Below are positions 58,552 to 64,000 of a stretch of DNA of 64,000 nucleotides, in pieces. Within the stretch, counting starts at the first letter, position 1. Each line of letters opens with the position of its first letter. Both the position numbers and the translations under genes were made by a program. Below the pieces are notes generated by a model that had not been told where the DNA came from, made no database searches, and saw only the letters and a program-made list of their open reading frames with translations. The DNA comes from an uncultured Bacteroidales bacterium (GTDB lineage Bacteria; Bacteroidota; Bacteroidia; Bacteroidales; UBA932), in the NCBI GenBank assembly GCA_900316955.1, contig ONEX01000015.1, positions 16,519-80,518 of the forward strand, given 5' to 3'.

Positions 58552-61500
58552 CTATTTCTTCACCACTTCATACTGGTCCACGCCCAGGTGACGGAGGTCG
58601 GTCAGAAGATCCTCCGAGACGGCGACCTGGTACTTGTTGGACTTCAGCTGGATGCGGTAGCGGGTGTCCGGATCGAAGAAGAAAACCTCCAGCGGGATGC
58701 TCCCTTTGTGCTTCCGGATCACTTTCACCAGACCCTCGCGGAAGGCGGGGGTGAGCATCGGCGTTTCGATATTGATGCCGAACGCCTTGATCCGGCTCTC
58801 GGCGACATTGCCCAGCAGGGTCACGTTCTGGAGCTTGAACGTGTACGGGACCGTCTTGCCCTGGGCCTTCTCTTCCGGGCGCAGGAAGTAACGTTCCTCA
58901 ATCACGCCCTCCAGGAACAGCGCGTCATGCGGGACCATGTACTTGAAGAACTGCTCGTGCTGCTTGGTGAAGAGCGTGAGCTCGTAGCTGCCGGAATAGT
59001 CCTCGAGCATCGTCCGGGAATACGGGGCGCCCGACTTCGTGAGGAGCTGCTTGTAGTCCGTCACCAGGCCCGCGACGCACACCTTGGTGGATTTCTTGGC
59101 CAGTTCGCACTCGGAAACCAGGTTCGTCAGGTTCGCCAGTTCGCAAGTGGTGAAGTTATCCATCTCGAACCGGTACTTGTCCAGCGGGTGCGACGAAAGG
59201 TACATGCCCACGAGTTCCTTCTCCTTCTGCAGGAAGCCCAGGTAGTCCTCCTCGCCGGCCATTTCCGGCACCGCGGGCCGCTCGGGCTTCATTTCCTCGA
59301 TGTCGCCGAACAGGGAGGCGGCCGCATCGACCGTGTCGTTCCGGAACAGTTCGCCGTACCGGACAATCTCGTCGATGAAAGGCTGTCCGCTGCGGCCCGG
59401 GAGCTCGTACTGGCGGCGCTTGATGCCGAAGCCGTCCAGCGCGCCGGCGTACAGCAGCGTCTCGAACGCCTTGCGGTTGATGACGCCGCCCATCCGCTCC
59501 ACGAAGTCGTAAATGTCTGTGTATAAGCCGTTCTCGTCGCGGTCCTTGAGGATCAGGTCCACGATATTGGCCCCGAAACCCTTCATGCCGCCCAGAGAGA
59601 AGCGCACGTCGCCGTCCTTGTTCACCGTGTAGGTGGCGGAGCTCTCGTTCACGTCCGGACTCAGGATGCGGATGCCGTGGCCGCGGGCGTCGTCCATGAT
59701 CTTCTTGATTTCCTCCATGCTCTTCGCATAGGTGAGGCAGGAGGCGAAGAATTCGGACGGATAGTGGCACTTGAGCCAGCCCGTCTGGTAGCTCACCCAG
59801 GCGTAGCAGGTGGCGTGCGACTTGTTGAACGCGTACTGGGCGAACTTCTCCCAGTCCTTCCAGATCTTGTCCAGGACCTTTTCCGGATGGCCGTTCTTCA
59901 TGCCGCCCTCCATGAACTTGCCCTTCAGGGAGTTCAGGATGTCGATCTGTTTCTTGCCCATCGCCTTGCGGAGCTTGTCCGCCTCGCCCTTGGTGAAGTC
60001 GGCGAGCTTCTGGGACAGCAGCATCACCTGCTCCTGGTACACCGTGACACCGTAGGTATCCTCCAGGTACTCAGCCATTTCCGGCAGGTCGTACTCGATG
60101 GCCTGCTCGCCCTGCTTGCGGGCGACGAAGTCCGGGATGTAGTCCATCGGCCCGGGCCGGTAGAGGGCGTTCATGGCGATGAGGTCCTCGAAACGGGTGG
60201 GACGGAGCTTCTGCAGCCACGTCTGCATGCCTTCGGATTCGAACTGGAACACGCTCACGGTGTCGCCGCGGCCGTAGAGTTCGTAGGTGGGCTTGTCGTC
60301 GATGGGGATGGCCTCGATGTCGATGTCCTCGCCGAAGCGCTCCTGGATGAGGTTCAGGCAGTTGTGGATGATGGACAGGGTGATGAGCCCGAGGAAGTCC
60401 ATCTTGAGCATGCCCACGTCCTCGATGTAGTGGCCGTCGTACTGGGACGTGCGGACGTACTCGCCCGTATCCTTGTCCTTGGACAGGGTCATGGGCAGGA
60501 AGTTCGTCAGGTCGCCCCGGCCGATGATGGTGGCGCAGGCGTGCATGCCCACCTGGCGGACGCAGCCCTCCAGGGCCTGGGCGTACTTGAGCACGTCCTT
60601 GTTCAGGTCCGACCCGTTCTTGAGCTCCTCGATGAACTCCGGCACCAGGCGGTAGCAGTTCTTGAGGGTGATCTTCACGTCCACGTCCTCGAGGCCCCGC
60701 TGGAAGATCTTCTTGACCAGGACCTTCTGGCCGTCCTTCTCCTCCTCGACCTCCTTCTCCACGACCTTGAAGCCCGGCTTCAGCTCGTCCAGCTTCGGGT
60801 TGAAGGGATATTCCTTCTCCTTCTTCTCGCTCAGGCGGTCCGGGACCATCTTCGCGAGCCGGTTGGACTCGTCGATGGACAGGCGGCTGATGCGGGCGAC
60901 GTCCTTGATGGCGCTCTTCGCGGCCATCGTGCCGAAGGTGATGACGCGGGACACGTGGTCCGCGCCGTACTTCTTCTCCACGTAACTGTGGGCCTTCGTC
61001 AGGTCCTCGAAGTCCACGTCGATATCCGGCATCGAGATGCGGTCCGGGTTCAGGAAACGCTCGAACAGGAGCTGGTACCGGATCGGGTCCAAATTGGTGA
61101 TTTTCAAGCAGTAGGCGACGACCGAGCCGGCCGCGGAACCGCGCCCCGGGCCCACCATGGACCCCATCGCGCGGGAAGCGGCGATATAGTCCTGGACGAT
61201 CAGGAAGTAGTCCGGGAAGCCCATGCGGGAGATGGTCTTGAGCTCGAAGTCGATGCGCTCCTTCTGCTCCTCGTTCAGTTCCTCGCCGTACCGCTCGTGG
61301 GCGCCCTTGTAGGTCAGGTGGCACAGGTAGGCGACCGAATGGCAGAAGCCGTCGCCGCGATAGCTGCCCTTCTTGTCGCACCGGCCCGCGTCGATGACGT
61401 CCTTGTACTTCTCCATCTGCGCGTCGATATCCTGCATGAAGGCCGGGTCGATCTCGAACACCGGGAGAATGGGGTCGCAGTCGATGGAATAGGTCTCCAC

Positions 61501-62325
61501 CTTGTCCAGCACCTCCAGGGTGTTGGCAATGGCCTCCGGATGGTCCGGGAACAGGGCCAGCATCTCCTCCTCGCTCTTGAGGTACTCCTGCTGGGTGTAG
61601 CGCAGGCGGTCGGGATCGTCGATGTAGGAGTTGGTGGTCAGGCAGATGAGCCGGTCGTGGACGGGGCCGTCCTCCTTCCGAACGAAATGCACGTCGTTCG
61701 TGGCGATGACCTTCACATCGTGCTTTTCCGCCAGCTCGAAGATGACCTTGTTGTAGATCATCTGGTTGTCATAGACTTCCCGCGACAGGCCCGGGACCTC
61801 CGTCTTGTGGAGCATCACCTCCAGGTAGTAGTCCTCCCCGAACACCTTCTTGTGCCACGCGATGACCTCGTCCACCTTTTTCATGTCGCCGGCGAGGATG
61901 GCGCGCGGCACCTCGCCCGCCATGCAGGCGGAGCTGCAGATCAGGCCCTCGTGGTACTTCTCCAGCACCTCGTGGCTGACGCGGGGGCGGTAATACATGC
62001 CCTCGATGTGCGCCGTGGACACAATCTTGACGAGGTTCTTGTAGCCCTCGTAGTTCTTCGCCAGGAGAATCAGGTGATAATACCCCTTCTCCTTCACCCG
62101 GTGGTCCCCCACCGACACGTAGATCTCGCACCCGATGACGGGCTTCACCGCCGGGTGCTTCTTCGCGAACTTGAAGAACTCCTTGACCCCGTACATGTTT
62201 CCATGGTCCGTGATCGCGAGCCCGGGCATCCCGAGCTCCTCGGCGCGGTTGAACAGGTTGTCGATGGACGACTGGCCGTCCAGGATGGAATATTGGGTAT
62301 GTACGTGCAGGTGGACGAAAGGCAT
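58552..62325 (-). CDS. dnaE: DNA polymerase III alpha subunit
   Basis: A full-length 1257-residue replicative polymerase. It begins with the PHP domain (FVHLHVHTQYSILDGQSS, then GLAITDHGNMYGV). The palm catalytic motif is MPDIDVDFEDL, the finger region includes GRGSAAGSVVAYCLKIT and AFNKSHATCYAWVSYQTGW, and the C-terminus has an OB-fold-like segment (VCVAGLVTDYKQLLTKSG). The length fits Bacteroidetes DnaE, which are somewhat longer than the E. coli protein. The start at 62325 is preceded 20 bp upstream by a TATCTTTG box. The gene is divergent from DUF554 and is the one essential housekeeping gene of the window. Confidence 0.98.
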   Translation of the reverse strand: MPFVHLHVHTQYSILDGQSSIDNLFNRAEELGMPGLAITDHGNMYGVKEFFKFAKKHPAVKPVIGCEIYVSVGDHRVKEKGYYHLILLAKNYEGYKNLVKIVSTAHIEGMYYRPRVSHEVLEKYHEGLICSSACMAGEVPRAILAGDMKKVDEVIAWHKKVFGEDYYLEVMLHKTEVPGLSREVYDNQMIYNKVIFELAEKHDVKVIATNDVHFVRKEDGPVHDRLICLTTNSYIDDPDRLRYTQQEYLKSEEEMLALFPDHPEAIANTLEVLDKVETYSIDCDPILPVFEIDPAFMQDIDAQMEKYKDVIDAGRCDKKGSYRGDGFCHSVAYLCHLTYKGAHERYGEELNEEQKERIDFELKTISRMGFPDYFLIVQDYIAASRAMGSMVGPGRGSAAGSVVAYCLKITNLDPIRYQLLFERFLNPDRISMPDIDVDFEDLTKAHSYVEKKYGADHVSRVITFGTMAAKSAIKDVARISRLSIDESNRLAKMVPDRLSEKKEKEYPFNPKLDELKPGFKVVEKEVEEEKDGQKVLVKKIFQRGLEDVDVKITLKNCYRLVPEFIEELKNGSDLNKDVLKYAQALEGCVRQVGMHACATIIGRGDLTNFLPMTLSKDKDTGEYVRTSQYDGHYIEDVGMLKMDFLGLITLSIIHNCLNLIQERFGEDIDIEAIPIDDKPTYELYGRGDTVSVFQFESEGMQTWLQKLRPTRFEDLIAMNALYRPGPMDYIPDFVARKQGEQAIEYDLPEMAEYLEDTYGVTVYQEQVMLLSQKLADFTKGEADKLRKAMGKKQIDILNSLKGKFMEGGMKNGHPEKVLDKIWKDWEKFAQYAFNKSHATCYAWVSYQTGWLKCHYPSEFFASCLTYAKSMEEIKKIMDDARGHGIRILSPDVNESSATYTVNKDGDVRFSLGGMKGFGANIVDLILKDRDENGLYTDIYDFVERMGGVINRKAFETLLYAGALDGFGIKRRQYELPGRSGQPFIDEIVRYGELFRNDTVDAAASLFGDIEEMKPERPAVPEMAGEEDYLGFLQKEKELVGMYLSSHPLDKYRFEMDNFTTCELANLTNLVSECELAKKSTKVCVAGLVTDYKQLLTKSGAPYSRTMLEDYSGSYELTLFTKQHEQFFKYMVPHDALFLEGVIEERYFLRPEEKAQGKTVPYTFKLQNVTLLGNVAESRIKAFGINIETPMLTPAFREGLVKVIRKHKGSIPLEVFFFDPDTRYRIQLKSNKYQVAVSEDLLTDLRHLGVDQYEVVKK

Positions 62326-62345
62326 GGCGCTACAATCTTGGATAA

Positions 62346-62353
62346 CAAAGATA
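62346..62353 (-). promoter_or_regulatory. -7 box of dnaE
   Basis: Minus-strand TATCTTTG, leader about 16 nt. The divergent box for DUF554 lies 76 bp away. Confidence 0.55.
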
Positions 62354-62428
62354 GCACACTGTCCCGAAATTCCCGAAAAAAGTTATCAACAAAAGCGGTC
62401 TTCCGCCCGCAACGAATTGATTTCTTGC

Positions 62429-62436
62429 TATCTTTG
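62429..62436 (+). promoter_or_regulatory. -7 box of the DUF554 gene
   Basis: TATCTTTG ends 8 bp before the ATG at 62445, so the predicted transcript is nearly leaderless. Confidence 0.5.
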
Positions 62437-62444
62437 CAAGCAAT

Positions 62445-63128
62445 ATGCTCGGAACCATCGTCAATACCGCCTGCATCGTCGTCGGCACGCTCCTCGGGAC
62501 CCTGTTCAAGAAGGGCCTCGGGGAGAAGTATACCAAGACGCTGTTCAACGCGATGGGCCTCGCGTCCATCGCCCTGGGGGCGAACTCCTTCGTGGCGAAC
62601 ATGCCCAAGAGCGAGTTTCCGGTGCTGTTCATCCTGTCGCTGGCCATCGGCGGCCTCGCCGGCACGGCGATGGACCTGGACGGCCGCGTGAAGCGGCTGC
62701 TGGCCAAGAAGGGCGGCGACAGTTTCGCGAAAGGCCTCATATCGGCCTGCCTGCTCTACTGCATCGGCACATTCTCCATCGTGGGCCCGGTCCTGAGCGC
62801 CCTGCAGGGGGATAACACCTTCCTGTACACGAACTCCACGCTGGACCTGGTGACCTCGACGGTTTTCGCCACCACCTACGGCATCGGCATGATCCTGGCC
62901 GCGCCCATCCTGTTCTGCTGGCAGGGGTCCATCTGGCTCGCCGCCACCCTGGCCTCCTCCAGCCCCATCTTCCAGGGCACGCTGGTCAACGAGCTCGCTA
63001 TCGTGGGCGGCGTCCTCATCATCGCCTCCGGCCTCTCCATCCTGGACGTCAAGGACTGCAAGACGCTGAATTACATCCCCGCCCTGCTCGTTCCCATCCT
63101 CTGGTTCCTCGTGAAGGGCCTGTTCTAG
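62445..63128 (+). CDS. DUF554 integral membrane protein
   Basis: A 227-residue inner-membrane protein with about six hydrophobic segments (IVNTACIVVGTLLGTLF, LFILSLAIGGLAGTAMDL, ISACLLYCIGTFSIVGPV, TYGIGMILAAPILF, IVGGVLIIASGLSIL, YIPALLVPILWFLVKGLF). The first segment and the phrase GANSFVANMPKS are typical of DUF554. Its substrate is unknown, though the family is sometimes proposed to be transporters. It is divergent from dnaE. A 22-codon membrane-like remnant (EEFVAVWFAVMYVW) follows on the opposite strand at 63132-63187. Confidence 0.9.
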   Translation: MLGTIVNTACIVVGTLLGTLFKKGLGEKYTKTLFNAMGLASIALGANSFVANMPKSEFPVLFILSLAIGGLAGTAMDLDGRVKRLLAKKGGDSFAKGLISACLLYCIGTFSIVGPVLSALQGDNTFLYTNSTLDLVTSTVFATTYGIGMILAAPILFCWQGSIWLAATLASSSPIFQGTLVNELAIVGGVLIIASGLSILDVKDCKTLNYIPALLVPILWFLVKGLF

Positions 63129-63207
63129 GCTTTACCACACATACATCACCGCGAACCAGACGGCCACGAACTCTTCGAGCGTGAGGGGGCTGCAAATACC
63201 CTGCTAA

Positions 63208-63239
63208 TTGGCTATTTAGAAGAAAAATCCGTAATTTTG
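63208..63239 (+). promoter_or_regulatory. Promoter of the DUF1080 gene
   Basis: TTG at 63208-63210 and TAATTTTG at 63232-63239 are separated by about 21 bp, a good fit to the Bacteroidetes -33/-7 pattern. The leader is about 15 nt. Confidence 0.6.
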
Positions 63240-63258
63240 TATTGAAAACCAACGCAAT

Positions 63259-63885
63259 ATGACCATGAAACGAAACCTGGCAGCCCTGTTGATCCTGGGC
63301 TTTTTCTGCTTCCTCTCCTGCGGGGAACGCGAAACGAAACTCTTCAATGGCAAGGACTTGACCGGCTGGACCTTCCACGTCCAGGCCGACAGCACCGCCA
63401 CCGCCGAGGACGTCTTCGGCGTGAAGGACGGCGTCATCACCATCGCCGGCCAGCCCTTCGGCTATATGATCACCGACCGGTCCTTCTCCGACTATAAGCT
63501 CCACCTCGAGTGGCGCTGGCCCGGGGAGCCGTCCAACTCCGGCATCTTCCTGCACGCCGAGCCCATCGACGCCGTCTGGCCCCGCTGCGCCGAGGTCAAC
63601 CTGATGAACGGCCGCGCCGGCGACATGATCGCCTCCGGCGGTTCCGCCTTCGAGGAGCTCAAGGAAGGCCGCTTCCTGCGCAGCACCGTGGAGAGCGCCG
63701 AGAAGCCCGCCGGCGAATGGAACACCGCCGAAATCGTCTGCAAGGGCAACTTCATCCAGGCCTACGTGAACGGCGTCCTGATGAACGAGGCCCATTTCGA
63801 CCGCTCCGAAGGGCCCGTCGCCCTCCAGTCCGAAGGCGGTCCGCTCGAGATCCGCAACGTCTTCATCACCCCGCTGAAAGACTAG
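63259..63885 (+). CDS. DUF1080 (3-keto-disaccharide hydrolase-like) lipoprotein
   Basis: A 208-residue lipoprotein (lipobox CFLSC; MKRNL at 63265 is an alternative start). The DUF1080 concanavalin-like sandwich spans the mature protein: LFNGKDLTGWTFH, YKLHLEWRWPGEPSNSGIFLHA, EWNTAEIVCKGN and VALQSEGGPLEIRNV. Recent work assigns several members to hydrolysis of 3-keto-glycosides, but many remain uncharacterised. It stands alone with its own promoter and a strong terminator, so it is a monocistronic unit. Confidence 0.9.
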   Translation: MTMKRNLAALLILGFFCFLSCGERETKLFNGKDLTGWTFHVQADSTATAEDVFGVKDGVITIAGQPFGYMITDRSFSDYKLHLEWRWPGEPSNSGIFLHAEPIDAVWPRCAEVNLMNGRAGDMIASGGSAFEELKEGRFLRSTVESAEKPAGEWNTAEIVCKGNFIQAYVNGVLMNEAHFDRSEGPVALQSEGGPLEIRNVFITPLKD

Positions 63886-63901
63886 GCAAATCCAAAAGAT
63901 G

Positions 63902-63949
63902 AAAAGAAGGTGACTAAAAAGTCAGTTGACTGATTGGTCACCTTCTTTT
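63902..63949 (+). terminator. Terminator of the DUF1080 gene
   Basis: AAAAGAAGGTGAC (63902-63914) pairs with GTCACCTTCTTTT (63937-63949), 13 bp, with the palindrome TCAGTTGACTGA in the loop, followed by TTTGTAC. It ends 64 bp past the stop. The final ~50 bases after it contain nothing I can name. Confidence 0.8.
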
Positions 63950-64000
63950 TTGTACATAGTAGGAAAGGTGCCCCTACGGGGGTAATAAATAATAGCTATT

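Noticed and set aside
63132-63187. Minus-strand tail reading LTLEEFVAVWFAVMYVW then stop
   Set aside because: It looks membrane-like, but only about 22 codons are open before an upstream stop, with no start. It may be a gene remnant, but the evidence is too thin for a feature.

Overview
The window looks like chromosomal DNA from a GC-rich member of the Bacteroidales, probably an uncultured gut or rumen lineage. The evidence is three SusC/SusD pairs, Bacteroidetes-type lipoproteins, BACON and fimbrillin-like proteins, TonB-system proteins, and promoter boxes of the Bacteroidetes form TAnnTTTG in place of an E. coli -10. Ribosome binding sites are not evident, as is usual for the phylum. I saw no rRNA, tRNA or CRISPR array. 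The genus assignment is inference only.

Layout. (1) 1-5185, minus: an outer-membrane barrel gene, a SusC and a SusD that runs off the left edge. (2) About 5200-11070: an accessory region of lower-GC appearance. It holds a nuclease-helicase of the DUF2075 type bracketed by two inverted 174-bp foldback elements, a DUF4143 ATPase between ~30-bp imperfect direct repeats, a gene relic, an orphan XRE regulator, a DUF2200 gene and a HIRAN gene. (3) 11095-20117: a fimbrillin-like lipoprotein coupled to a 55-residue peptide, a deoxyribosyltransferase-like protein, a plus-strand trio (secreted protein, propeller-isomerase fusion, DUF1593 lipoprotein), an AlkZ-like DNA glycosylase and a DUF2807 protein. 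(4) 20230-23976: a carboxylesterase whose 3' end overlaps a convergent SusB-type GH97 gene. (5) 24064-49882, minus: thirteen genes with gaps of 1 to 36 bp, reading from ROK kinase through GH2 exo-glucosaminidase, alkaline phosphatase, GH18, SusC, SusD, SusC, SusD, two BACON lipoproteins and two FISUMP lipoproteins to a second GH18. It ends at a strong terminator. (6) 50099-54589, plus, divergent from the array: GH20 hexosaminidase, XylR-type regulator, histidine phosphatase. (7) 54807-62325, minus: a ThiL-like protein that lacks the catalytic aspartates, two tandem TonB paralogues, a membrane TPR/HTH-like regulator and dnaE. (8) 62445-63885, plus: DUF554 and DUF1080 genes, then a terminator.

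How the genes fit together. Regions 5 and 6 form one polysaccharide utilisation locus. Its enzymes (two GH18, GH20, GH2 with the exo-beta-glucosaminidase signature, ROK kinase) point to a GlcNAc/GlcN polymer such as chitin or chitosan, or a related glycan. The BACON and FISUMP lipoproteins would be surface glycan-binding components. Two SusCD pairs would import oligosaccharides, the periplasmic enzymes would release monosaccharides, and the ROK kinase would phosphorylate them. Two phosphatases in the locus raise the possibility of a phosphorylated substrate. The most unusual signal in the window is the pair of inverted, structured 174-bp elements around the DUF2075 gene.
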